Shown piece by piece: positions 16,532 through 24,889 of a DNA stretch of 64,000 bases. The position numbers were made by a program, and so were the translations under genes. This stretch comes from Candidatus Vicinibacter proximus (lineage in GTDB: Bacteria > Bacteroidota > Bacteroidia > Chitinophagales > Saprospiraceae), in the NCBI GenBank assembly GCA_016713905.1, contig JADJOE010000003.1, positions 868,001-932,000 of the forward strand, given 5' to 3'. Position 1 is the first letter of the stretch. Every line of letters starts with the position of its first letter. The notes beneath the pieces were generated by a model. It was not told where the DNA came from, made no database searches, and saw nothing but the letters and a program-made list of their open reading frames with translations.

Positions 16532-17548
16532 TTATTCAAACCGATTTATTCCCGTGACAGTTGTATATTTAAAACTGGGCTTTTTCCCTCCGTTTACGAT
16601 TTTAAAAGCAGATTGCACCATTAAGGCAGCCTCATGAAAACCACATAGAATCAGCTTTAGTTTTCCAGGATAAGTATTGACGTCTCCTATGGCAAAAATT
16701 CCGTCGATATTTGTTCCAAAATCAGTTGTATTTACTACAATTGCATTCTTATCCAGATTTAATCCCCACTCTGCAATGGGACCTAATTTAGGAGTCAGAC
16801 CAAAAAGAGGAATAAAATAATCACAGCTTAGAGTAAGCATATCAGACGTTGGGGTTTTGATTACGACCCTTTCCAGTTTATTTTCTCCATCCAATTCAAA
16901 CACTTCAGACTCTGTCAATAATTGAATCTTGTTTTCATGCACATAGGCCAATAATTTTTGAACAGACTCAGGTGCACCTCTAAATTCTGTTCGTCTATGA
17001 ACCAAAGTAACAGAAGCGGCAACATTTACCAGATAAAGAGCCCAATCTAATGCAGAATCCCCACCACCAGAGATAACCAAACGCTTATTTCTATACTTTT
17101 CCGGATCTCTGATTATGTAGTCTATACCTCTATCTTCAAAGTCCTCAATTTTGTCGATGTTTGGTTTGCGTGGTTCAAAACTACCCAAACCACCTGCAAT
17201 AGCAACAACAGGAGCCTCTAAAACTGTCCCTTTATTAGTTGTAACTTCGAAACTATGATTTTCAAGTTTCTTAATTAAAGTAGCTGTTTCTCCAAAAGTA
17301 AAATTAGGTTTGAAAGGTTCAATTTGTTTTATTAAATTATTAACCAAATCTGATGCAAGTATTTCGGGATAACCAGGAATATCATAAATTGGTTTTTTAG
17401 GGTATATTTCATTCAGCTGGCCGCCTGGACCTCCCAGTGAGTCTACCAAATGACATTTCAAATTGAGTAGTCCCGCTTCAAATACAGTAAATAAGCCACA
17501 AGGGCCAGCACCAATAATCAAGATATCTGTTTTAATTTTAGAATCCAT
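16532..17548 (-). CDS. Ferredoxin-NADP+ reductase, thioredoxin-reductase type
   Basis: About 338 residues with the two Rossmann folds of the TrxR superfamily: FAD site IIGAGPCGLF (about 11-20) and NADPH site ISGGGDSALDW (about 158-168). The TrxR CxxC in the NADPH domain is absent, which with GGQLNEIYPKKPIYD identifies the YumC-type ferredoxin reductase. The adjacent ferredoxin gene supports this. Cys17 sits in GPCG, the position used as active cysteine by the bacillithiol disulfide reductase YpdA, and bshC lies immediately upstream. The ATG at 17548 is chosen; one at 17572 would add eight residues of unlikely sequence. Confidence 0.85.
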   Translation of the reverse strand: MDSKIKTDILIIGAGPCGLFTVFEAGLLNLKCHLVDSLGGPGGQLNEIYPKKPIYDIPGYPEILASDLVNNLIKQIEPFKPNFTFGETATLIKKLENHSFEVTTNKGTVLEAPVVAIAGGLGSFEPRKPNIDKIEDFEDRGIDYIIRDPEKYRNKRLVISGGGDSALDWALYLVNVAASVTLVHRRTEFRGAPESVQKLLAYVHENKIQLLTESEVFELDGENKLERVVIKTPTSDMLTLSCDYFIPLFGLTPKLGPIAEWGLNLDKNAIVVNTTDFGTNIDGIFAIGDVNTYPGKLKLILCGFHEAALMVQSAFKIVNGGKKPSFKYTTVTGINRFE

Positions 17549-17634
17549 ACAATAACACAAGTATGGATACAAAATTATTGCAGAAGAACATTATAATATA
17601 CATTATTGACGTTTTATTCACTAATTAATAGCAG

Positions 17635-19242
17635 CTATTTCTCTAAAAGCACTACAAGTGAGTCATTGTCACCAGGAAGCTTTTCAATTAACTCATCAAT
17701 AAATGACCAACCATATTGCATAAAATATTGAAATCCTGATTCCTTTCTTTCTTGAAGGTTATTATCAGGAAAAAGTGATTCTTTTATTTTTTGCACTTTG
17801 GTTAGATCAGTTTCGAATTTCAACTTTTCATCCTTTTGCAATTTATGTAAAAGTTTATCCAGGATGTTTTCCATTTTTTTTATTTCAGCCAATAAGCCTG
17901 TATTATCGCCCTTAATTATATTTTTTGAAAGTTGAATCAATTTTTCATATCCCAGGGATATTTCATTTCCAATTAATTCGAGTTCCTGGGGAAAGTTTGA
18001 TTTCAGTTTGATCAATTTTTCTTCTATTTGAGAAATAGGCTCTAGAAAGTCAAAGTTATTTAACCCGAGATTAGCAATTTTATTTTGTGCATTTTCACCA
18101 ATTAAAACTACCGAAGCCCTTCTTTTTAGCATTGGAAAAGTGATTGTACAATAGGCGAATATATCTTTAAGCTGCAACCAATATGCTATCTCAGCACCTC
18201 CACCAATGAACATTAAATTTGGTAATAGGGTTTCTTGAAATAATGGCCGAATTAATACATTAGGACTGAAATTTTCAGGATTACTATTTAACTCTTCCAA
18301 TATTTCCTGACTTGTCCAATTATACTTTTTATCAATTGTAGAAAATATTTTATTTTCTAAAACTATTCTACTTCTGTACTGTGGTGCTAAATAAAATATG
18401 TTTATATCCCTGGGATTAGCCTGAATAGGGTAGGTTAATGATTCTAAGCCTTTAATTTTACTTGAAGTATGCTCCAATACCATATGTTCTGTAAGCTCTT
18501 TTGACAAAATCGGGATCAATATTTTTTTTGCCTCTACTTGATCGGGATTAAAGTAAACAAGCCCATAAGAGCCAAAAAGAAAATGTACAAAATGCATCAT
18601 AAATCCCTCATAACACTCAGCCTCTTCCTTCAAAGCCTGAATCGAACATATTAGCTTTTTTGCCTCTTCGTCATTGGTAAAAAAGGATAGAATTTCTTCA
18701 AACAATTCATTCATTCCATCCAAACTCATTCTGCCTACAGGACCTGTTTGCAAAGTGTTCCAAGCTAACTTCTTATTAAAGATCCAAAGATGATTAATTT
18801 CATCAAAATCATGATCTTCATTTCCGGAGTAATAGACAGGAATGAAATGATATTGAGGATATTGAATATTTAACTCTCTGGCAATTTTAATGGTATGTGC
18901 TATCTTAATCCACCAATACAAAGGCCCTCCCAACAGACACGGCTGATGAGCACATGTTACAGCGAAGGTACTCTCACTTTGGAATTTATTTATTTGTGCA
19001 TGTATAGGATCAGATCGATCGATTTTAGAATATTGCTTTTTAAGTATTTGACACCAATTATCTCTGTTGGTATAATTTAAAATTTTCTGACTTATCTGAT
19101 TTGGAATGTTTTTAAAAGATGGAGGTTGATTAACAAATTCAATAAATTTTTCAGGATGCATCCAATAATTGAGATCCAACTTTCTGAATTGAGTTAAAAC
19201 ATCTGGAGAGATTAATTTTTGGGATGAGCTGTATTGTTCCAA
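17635..19242 (-). CDS. bshC: Putative cysteine ligase BshC (bacillithiol biosynthesis)
   Basis: A 535-residue protein matching BshC, which adds cysteine to glucosaminyl-malate in the last step of bacillithiol synthesis. Recognisable blocks are CAHQPCLLGGPLYWWIKI (about residues 95-112), FIPVYYSGNEDHDFDEINH (about 133-151), the FIGGGAEIAYWLQLK segment and the C-terminal helical bundle ending near QYGWSFIDEL. The length is family-typical. It heads a minus-strand run with the TrxR-like FNR and ferredoxin and has a good TTG-N18-TAATTTTG promoter. bshA and bshB are not in the window. Confidence 0.92.
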   Translation of the reverse strand: MEQYSSSQKLISPDVLTQFRKLDLNYWMHPEKFIEFVNQPPSFKNIPNQISQKILNYTNRDNWCQILKKQYSKIDRSDPIHAQINKFQSESTFAVTCAHQPCLLGGPLYWWIKIAHTIKIARELNIQYPQYHFIPVYYSGNEDHDFDEINHLWIFNKKLAWNTLQTGPVGRMSLDGMNELFEEILSFFTNDEEAKKLICSIQALKEEAECYEGFMMHFVHFLFGSYGLVYFNPDQVEAKKILIPILSKELTEHMVLEHTSSKIKGLESLTYPIQANPRDINIFYLAPQYRSRIVLENKIFSTIDKKYNWTSQEILEELNSNPENFSPNVLIRPLFQETLLPNLMFIGGGAEIAYWLQLKDIFAYCTITFPMLKRRASVVLIGENAQNKIANLGLNNFDFLEPISQIEEKLIKLKSNFPQELELIGNEISLGYEKLIQLSKNIIKGDNTGLLAEIKKMENILDKLLHKLQKDEKLKFETDLTKVQKIKESLFPDNNLQERKESGFQYFMQYGWSFIDELIEKLPGDNDSLVVLLEK

Positions 19243-19261
19243 AATCTAGAATTAAAGTTTA

Positions 19262-19290
19262 CAAAATTATACGATTTATGCTAATACCAA
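19262..19290 (-). promoter_or_regulatory. Bacteroidota promoter of bshC
   Basis: On the minus strand a TTG at 19290-19288 is followed after 18 bases by TAATTTTG (19269-19262), a full TTG/TAnnTTTG match. The start point would be near 19256, about 14 bases before the bshC ATG. Confidence 0.55.
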
Positions 19291-19420
19291 AATTTAAAAA
19301 AAAAAAATTCAAATATCAAACATCGAATTGGAAACGATTTTGTCCAAATAATGTCTAATTTAGCCCAATTATTAATATCATTACATTAAATAATGATTTT
19401 TAGTACCAGTAGCTGATTTT

Positions 19421-20476
19421 ATGTTTTTTTATATCATAAAGCGAATAATACTAGGAATTTTAGCTGTTTTATCAGTCTCATCGTTGGTTTGCGTTATTGT
19501 ATATTTCGCCCCGGTAGATCCAGCCAGAATGAGTTTTGGTCAACGATCAGATGAAGAAACCGTCCATACTTTTAAAAAGAAATATTTTCTAGACAAAGGT
19601 ATTGGTCTACAGGTCTTTCACTACTTTGAAGATTTAAGTCCAATTCAGTGGGTTTCATTAAATGATAACAGATTGGAGGACTATGAATATAAGATCATCC
19701 ACAAATCATATTCTCACCGACTTATAGTCAAATATCCGTATTTCAGGAAATCTTATACAAATGGAAAAGATGTTTGGGACTTAGTTACAGAGGCATTACC
19801 AGGCACTATAATCTTAGCTTTTACCTCAATGTTTATTGCTATAATTTTTGGTCTATCTCTTGGTTGGTGGTGTGCATTACAAAATCAAAAATTAGCAGAC
19901 AAGATAATTTTGGCAATTTGTACTTTTTTATATGCAATTCCTAGTTATATATCAGCAATACTTTGTGCAGTTATTTTTGCATTTTTTCTTGGACCATTAA
20001 CGGGGCTATCCATCCAGGGCAGTTTATGGGAATTCAATGATTTTGGTGAAGTTGGATTGCATCTTAAAAACCTCATATTGCCAACGCTTGCTTTAGGAAT
20101 AAGGCCAATATCAATGATATGCCAAATGTCACGAGCTTCTATATTGGATGTTATGGAATCAGATTACGTTAGAACTGCCAGAGCTAAAGGTCTATCCCAA
20201 TGGGGGTACTTTACCAAACACATCTTGCCCAATTCAATAAATCCTATCCTTACTACCATTAGTTCCTGGTTTGCATCCTTACTTACAGGTGCATTTTTTG
20301 TGGAATATGTTTTTAATTATAAAGGGCTAGGAATGCTTACAATAACCGCGATTAACCAATTTGACATTCCTGTGGTTATAGGTTGCTGCATAATAACAGT
20401 TATCATTTTTGTATTTGTAAACATTATTACAGATATTCTATATGGATTTTTTGATCCAAGAATATCAAATAATTAG
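19421..20476 (+). CDS. DppB/OppB-type ABC transporter permease
   Basis: A 351-residue inner-membrane permease with six hydrophobic helices. The characteristic N-terminus is YIIKRIILGILAVL with DPARMSFGQR after it. The EAA loop is in the segment DYVRTARAKGLSQWGYFTKH (about residues 247-266), where it docks with the ATPase. It should form half of a di/oligopeptide import channel. No DppC partner, binding protein or ATPase adjoins it; the fused ATPase at 9.4-11.1 kb is the only candidate in view. It overlaps the convergent beta-barrel gene by 4 bases at the stops. Confidence 0.88.
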   Translation: MFFYIIKRIILGILAVLSVSSLVCVIVYFAPVDPARMSFGQRSDEETVHTFKKKYFLDKGIGLQVFHYFEDLSPIQWVSLNDNRLEDYEYKIIHKSYSHRLIVKYPYFRKSYTNGKDVWDLVTEALPGTIILAFTSMFIAIIFGLSLGWWCALQNQKLADKIILAICTFLYAIPSYISAILCAVIFAFFLGPLTGLSIQGSLWEFNDFGEVGLHLKNLILPTLALGIRPISMICQMSRASILDVMESDYVRTARAKGLSQWGYFTKHILPNSINPILTTISSWFASLLTGAFFVEYVFNYKGLGMLTITAINQFDIPVVIGCCIITVIIFVFVNIITDILYGFFDPRISNN

Positions 20477-21114
20477 AATTTGAGCCCCAGTGTTGCAATA
20501 AGTCTTGAAGGGCCTTTGTCAAAGGCATATTTAGTTCCATTAAAATTAATATGCTCTCCAAATTTTGTAAAGTTTCCCTCATACCTAAGATCAAACATTA
20601 TTTTACTTAGATCGAAACCAATTCCCATCTGATACCCAAAAGTTGCTGTTTGAAATTTCGATTCATAACCATTAAGATCAGTAAGCTCTGATTTATTATT
20701 TATAAAAATATGCGCTACAGGCCCTGCATTAAACCTAAGAATCCCTAATTTTAATCCCAACATCAAAGGAATATCAAGATACTGGTAACGCTCTTTAAGA
20801 AATAATGTATCATAGAATTGTGCAGATTTGAATTTTTTGTACTTAAAAGTTGTTCTGTTGGAATTGAAAACCAATTCAGGTTGGATATAAAAAGATTGAA
20901 TGGAAATCCTGACGAAGCCGCCAAAATGAAATCCATAGTCAGCATTGTCAAAAGCAAGAGAAAAAGAATCCAGCTTGTTTTTGTCTGTAATATTTAAAGT
21001 TGAGGGTTTAATATCAACACTAGAAATTCCTCCTATTAATCCAAAATTAAATTGCGCATCTAATTGATTTTCAATAAATAAGAAGGGAATAAGTGCAAAA
21101 AACAATTTTTTCAT
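20473..21114 (-). CDS. Outer-membrane beta-barrel protein (PorT/OMP_b-brl family)
   Basis: A 213-residue protein with a signal peptide ending in DAQF (about residue 21). Alternating amphipathic beta strands follow (FNFGLIGGISSVDIKP, YGFHFGGFVRISIQSFYIQPEL, LDIPLMLGLKLGILRFNAGP), ending in the terminal strand ATLGLKF with a C-terminal Phe. This is the pattern of the eight-stranded outer-membrane beta-barrels abundant in Bacteroidota. Its function is unknown; similar barrels serve as small porins or envelope-structure proteins. It stands alone between convergent dppB-like and divergent engB genes. Confidence 0.8.
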   Translation of the reverse strand: MKKLFFALIPFLFIENQLDAQFNFGLIGGISSVDIKPSTLNITDKNKLDSFSLAFDNADYGFHFGGFVRISIQSFYIQPELVFNSNRTTFKYKKFKSAQFYDTLFLKERYQYLDIPLMLGLKLGILRFNAGPVAHIFINNKSELTDLNGYESKFQTATFGYQMGIGFDLSKIMFDLRYEGNFTKFGEHINFNGTKYAFDKGPSRLIATLGLKF

Positions 21115-21129
21115 ACAATTATATTTTTA

Positions 21130-21137
21130 CAAAAATA
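21130..21137 (-). promoter_or_regulatory. -7 box for the beta-barrel gene
   Basis: TATTTTTG on the minus strand matches TAnnTTTG and lies 16 bases before the ATG at 21114. No well-spaced TTG -33 element is visible. Confidence 0.4.
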
Positions 21138-21196
21138 ACGCAATTGAACCACAAGTTTTTATACCTTACCTTTCATTAAGATAAACTTAACTTTAA

Positions 21197-21805
21197 ATGA
21201 AGATTAGAGACGTCCAGTTTCTTGGATCATTTCCAAAATTCTCCAAAATACCAATTTTTGATAAGCCTGAATTTTGTTTTTGGGGCAGGTCTAATGTAGG
21301 AAAAAGTTCTATGATCAATTATCTTTGTGACCGTAAGGATTTAGCTCGAACTTCCTCGACACCTGGAAAAACAATAAGTTTTAATTTATATCAAATCAAT
21401 CAGGAGTTGACCTTTGTTGATTTACCCGGTTTTGGTTTTGCCAGAGTTGCTAAGTCCGTGAAGGAAAAATGGGATGGTCAAATCAAGCATTACATAAAAG
21501 AAAGAAAAGATTTAGTTTGTGTTTTTTTATTAGTGGATATTTCTATTCCAATTCAAAAAAACGATTTAGAAAAAATCAATTTTTTTGGTGATGAACAAAC
21601 TCCATTTTGTATCATTTTTACAAAATCAGATCGATGTAAGAAACTAGAACTAAAGAAAAATATTGAGACATGGGAAAATAAACTATTAGAAAAATGGGAA
21701 GTGCTTCCGCCAAGAATTCTTTCCAGTGTTGAAAAGCGAATAGGCAAAGAGGAAATTCTATTGGAACTAGATAAAATCGTAGCTTTAAGTGAGCAATTGG
21801 AATAA
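21197..21805 (+). CDS. engB: Ribosome biogenesis GTPase EngB (YihA/YsxC)
   Basis: A 202-residue Ras-like GTPase with all G motifs: G1 GRSNVGKSS (about residues 30-38), G2 around RTSSTPGKT, G3 DLPGFG (about 75-80) and G4 TKSD (about 135-138). The FWGRSNVGKSSMINYL and VAKSVKEKW segments are typical of EngB, which assists assembly of the large ribosomal subunit. The length is standard. It starts 82 bases from the divergent beta-barrel gene. Confidence 0.93.
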   Translation: MKIRDVQFLGSFPKFSKIPIFDKPEFCFWGRSNVGKSSMINYLCDRKDLARTSSTPGKTISFNLYQINQELTFVDLPGFGFARVAKSVKEKWDGQIKHYIKERKDLVCVFLLVDISIPIQKNDLEKINFFGDEQTPFCIIFTKSDRCKKLELKKNIETWENKLLEKWEVLPPRILSSVEKRIGKEEILLELDKIVALSEQLE

Positions 21806-21828
21806 TTTATTTAGTTTTAATAATTTTG
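21797..21828 (+). promoter_or_regulatory. Putative promoter of the PlsB-like gene
   Basis: TTG at 21797-21799, in the last codons of engB, is followed after 21 bases by TAATTTTG (21821-21828), matching TTG/TAnnTTTG. The start point would be near 21835, about 32 bases before the ATG at 21867. The same AT-rich stretch can also form a weak AATAAT/ATTATT hairpin after engB. Confidence 0.4.
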
Positions 21829-21866
21829 ATTATTATAATTTTTTGAAAAATTTAAAAATTGGGTAA

Positions 21867-23543
21867 ATGGATCAACAATATCCACATATTCTTAAGGAAA
21901 TTTCAGATTGGCCAGTATATAAATTAAGTCAGAAAAGAAAAGAATTTGTACATGTTGTTGAAAATGATGTATTGAATCATTTTGACAACCTTTCAAAAGA
22001 AGAGTTAGATCAGATCCTGGCCAAAACAATTTATCAGGAAAAACAGAGAATAAAATCAAATCCATGGAAAGCTGATCCTCCTAACGAAATGCAATTTTTC
22101 AGAAAGTTGCAAAAGGAATACAATGATAATCATTCTGAAGGAAATACCTATGAACGTACAAGGGAATCTGTATTTCGTTTAATCAAAAGGTATACTGAAG
22201 AGATTTCCGGACACTTTAATGTAAATACCTTTTATTTTGCCAGAAAGGCGCTGACGATGTTTTTTACTTGTATGTTTTTTCCAATCGGATGGAACATTTT
22301 TTCTTCACAAAGTAGCAAGAAGAAAAGACTTACCGAAGCCATGATTCTTAAAGGTGAAGTGGAATCTGTAAGGAAATTATGTTTAGATCACACCATAATT
22401 TTAGTGCCAACTCATTCTAGCAACCTAGACTCTATTTTAGTCGGGTATATGGTCGATGCAATGGCAGGTTTGCCAGCTTTTTCTTATGGTGCGGGATTAA
22501 ATTTATTCGATTCAGAATTTTTTGCATTTTTTATGAATAGGCTAGGGGCTTATAAAGTTGACCGTAGGAAAAAGAATCAAATTTATTTACAAACCCTTAG
22601 TTCCTATTCAAAACTCATTGCCATGGAGGGGGTTCACTCCATCTTTTTTCCAGGTGGCACAAGATCCCGGTCAGGAGAAGTGGAAAGCCGCTTAAAACTT
22701 GGATTATTAAATTCATTGTTATTGGCTCAGCGAAATTTAATTCAACAAGAAAACGAAAGGAAGATTATTTTGGTACCGGCTATACTTTCCTATGAAAGTG
22801 TTCTTGAAGCTAGGTCTCTTATCATACAACACTTAAAGACTACGGGGCAAGAAAAATTCACAACAAGAGAACCCTCTTTTTCCTTATGGCAATATATTAC
22901 TTTCCTTTACAGGTTTGTAAAAAAATCATCTAAAGTATACATGACACTTGGTAGTCCCATGGATGTCTTTGGCAATTCAGTAAATGTTTCAGGAGATAGC
23001 ATTTCACAAACCGGAACTATAATTAATCAAAGGGATTATTTTCTACGTAATGGTAAATTAGTTTGGGACACTCAACGGGAAAGTATTTACACAAAGGAAT
23101 TGTCTGAGAAGATAATTGAGCAATATAAAAAATATAATTATATACTACCTTCTCATCTGGTTGCCTTTGCGGCATTTAGACTACTATCCAAGCTAAATCC
23201 AGGTCAGGATATTTATAATTTGGTTCAGTTGCCTGAAGAGGAAATGTGTTTTCCTGAAATTGGATTCAGGCAATTATGCATTGAAATAAAACGAATACTA
23301 AATGACTTATCTGAACAGGGGAGACTAATAAAATCAGAAGAAATTCAGGTGGACATAGATCTTTTAATTGACAAAGGCATTAATGAATTGGGTGTTTATC
23401 ATAGCAAAAGGCCTTTAAAGAGAGATGAGCATGCCAGGTTGGTAAGTGAAGATTATTTGGCATTGTTGTTTTATTCCAACAAATTGGCTAATCTTGAAAT
23501 TGAGGACTTAATTCAATGGGAAAATATTAATCTTCAAATTTAG
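21867..23543 (+). CDS. PlsB-like glycerol-3-phosphate/lysophosphatidate acyltransferase
   Basis: A 558-residue protein with a PlsC/PlsB acyltransferase core. The HX4D catalytic motif is HSSNLD (His183, Asp188) and the acceptor-binding loop is FFPGGTRSRSG (about 258-268). A hydrophobic stretch at about 128-145 suggests membrane association. The long N- and C-terminal helical regions are like PlsB, so sn-1 acylation of glycerol-3-phosphate in phospholipid synthesis is the best guess. The exact acceptor is not proven by sequence. It is followed after 13 bases by the exonuclease gene. Confidence 0.82.
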   Translation: MDQQYPHILKEISDWPVYKLSQKRKEFVHVVENDVLNHFDNLSKEELDQILAKTIYQEKQRIKSNPWKADPPNEMQFFRKLQKEYNDNHSEGNTYERTRESVFRLIKRYTEEISGHFNVNTFYFARKALTMFFTCMFFPIGWNIFSSQSSKKKRLTEAMILKGEVESVRKLCLDHTIILVPTHSSNLDSILVGYMVDAMAGLPAFSYGAGLNLFDSEFFAFFMNRLGAYKVDRRKKNQIYLQTLSSYSKLIAMEGVHSIFFPGGTRSRSGEVESRLKLGLLNSLLLAQRNLIQQENERKIILVPAILSYESVLEARSLIIQHLKTTGQEKFTTREPSFSLWQYITFLYRFVKKSSKVYMTLGSPMDVFGNSVNVSGDSISQTGTIINQRDYFLRNGKLVWDTQRESIYTKELSEKIIEQYKKYNYILPSHLVAFAAFRLLSKLNPGQDIYNLVQLPEEEMCFPEIGFRQLCIEIKRILNDLSEQGRLIKSEEIQVDIDLLIDKGINELGVYHSKRPLKRDEHARLVSEDYLALLFYSNKLANLEIEDLIQWENINLQI

Positions 23544-23556
23544 TCCTGCTTTTTGA

Positions 23557-24102
23557 ATGAAGTTTTTAATTTTTGACTTGGAAGCAACATGTTGGGAATC
23601 ACATGTTAGTCATTTATATCAACAGGAAATTATAGAAATTGGAGCGTGTATTATGAACCATTATGGGGAGATTGAATCCACTTTTACCAGTCTTGTAAAA
23701 CCAAATATTCATAAATTTTTATCCCCTTACTGTAAGAATTTGACCCAGATTGATCAGTCTGAAATCAATAAAGCAAAGACCTTTCCTGAAGTTTTAGATC
23801 GTTTTTTCGATTGGGCAGAAATTCCAGATGAAAATTATGGATTTTGTGCATGGGGGAGTGCGGATTATAAAATGATTTTAACTGACTGCCAACTACATAA
23901 TATTGAAACTGATTGGCTAATTCCTTATATTGATATAAAGTCCCAATATCACAAAAACAAAGATTTAAAGAAACTTATGAGTTTAGAAAAAGTTTTGCAA
24001 AAGAATGGATTAGAATTTGAAGGACAGCGTCACCGTGCGTTGCCTGATACTTTGAATCTGGCAAAATTGGTTTATAAATATCGAGATAATTGGGGCATAT
24101 AA
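23557..24102 (+). CDS. DEDDh 3'-5' exonuclease (ERI-1-like)
   Basis: A 181-residue nuclease with the four acidic metal ligands and catalytic His of the DEDDh group: Asp7 and Glu9 in FDLEAT, Asp103 in WGSADY, His159 and Asp164 in RHRALPDT. The compact single-domain form and the long gap between the first two motifs resemble the ERI-1/KapD subgroup that trims RNA 3' ends, rather than DnaQ. It begins 13 bases after the acyltransferase gene, probably on the same transcript. The substrate is inferred, not shown. Confidence 0.85.
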   Translation: MKFLIFDLEATCWESHVSHLYQQEIIEIGACIMNHYGEIESTFTSLVKPNIHKFLSPYCKNLTQIDQSEINKAKTFPEVLDRFFDWAEIPDENYGFCAWGSADYKMILTDCQLHNIETDWLIPYIDIKSQYHKNKDLKKLMSLEKVLQKNGLEFEGQRHRALPDTLNLAKLVYKYRDNWGI

Positions 24103-24162
24103 AACCATTATTTTATACTTAAACAATATACAAATCGTTATTAAACATTATAAAAACAAAAT

Positions 24163-24879
24163 ATGAATAATTTAAATTTTCTCAGTTGGTTTATTTGCGC
24201 TATTTCGTTTTCATTCACAGGGTTAGCTCAACCTATACAAACTGCACATATTAAATACGAAATGTCTCTTAATGCTGATGGCCAGGAGGAAATGAAGCAA
24301 ATGGCCGCCTTAATGGGAAATTCTATAATGGATGTTTATTTTACTGAATGGAAGCAAAGAGTAGATATGAGTATGATGGGTGGAATGGTTGTTACAAAGA
24401 TGTTTTATGATAAGCAGATGAATAAAAGCATCATGTTGCAGGAAATGATGGGTCAGAAGTTTAAAATTAAACTAGACGATCAAAAGATTCAGGATTCTAA
24501 AAGAAAAGATTCAGACAGTCCAAAATTAAGCCCAAAGGTAACATTGGATAAGAAAGATCGTAAAAAAATACAAGGTTATGACTGCTATAAAGCTACAGCA
24601 GCCATTGAGAACAATGGACAAAAAGTCTTAATTACATGTTACATAACGGACCAAATTAACAGCCCGCACAGCATCATCAAAGAAGCCGATGAAATTAGTT
24701 TTGGTGGATTTCCGCTGGAATACACCTTAGATATGGCAACAATGAAAATATTAGTTACCGCTAAAGAAATAGACAAAAATGTAAATTCAAGTATTTTTGA
24801 AGTTCCCACATCTGGTTATAAAGAAATGACCCTTGAGGAATTTACTCATAAAATGGGTGGGGCAGGCCTTGGTTTTTGA
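24163..24879 (+). CDS. Secreted DUF4412-like protein
   Basis: A 238-residue protein with a signal peptide ending around GLAQP (residue 23). A beta-rich, methionine-rich body follows, with repeated Met in the segments QEEMKQMAALMGNSIMD and MSMMGGMVVTKMF. The pattern of outer strands and a central charged loop resembles DUF4412, related to GLPGLI-type secreted proteins of Bacteroidota, of unknown function. It lies 10 bases before mnmH, but its export makes a functional link doubtful. The family name is tentative. Confidence 0.6.
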   Translation: MNNLNFLSWFICAISFSFTGLAQPIQTAHIKYEMSLNADGQEEMKQMAALMGNSIMDVYFTEWKQRVDMSMMGGMVVTKMFYDKQMNKSIMLQEMMGQKFKIKLDDQKIQDSKRKDSDSPKLSPKVTLDKKDRKKIQGYDCYKATAAIENNGQKVLITCYITDQINSPHSIIKEADEISFGGFPLEYTLDMATMKILVTAKEIDKNVNSSIFEVPTSGYKEMTLEEFTHKMGGAGLGF

Positions 24880-24889
24880 ATAAAAACAG

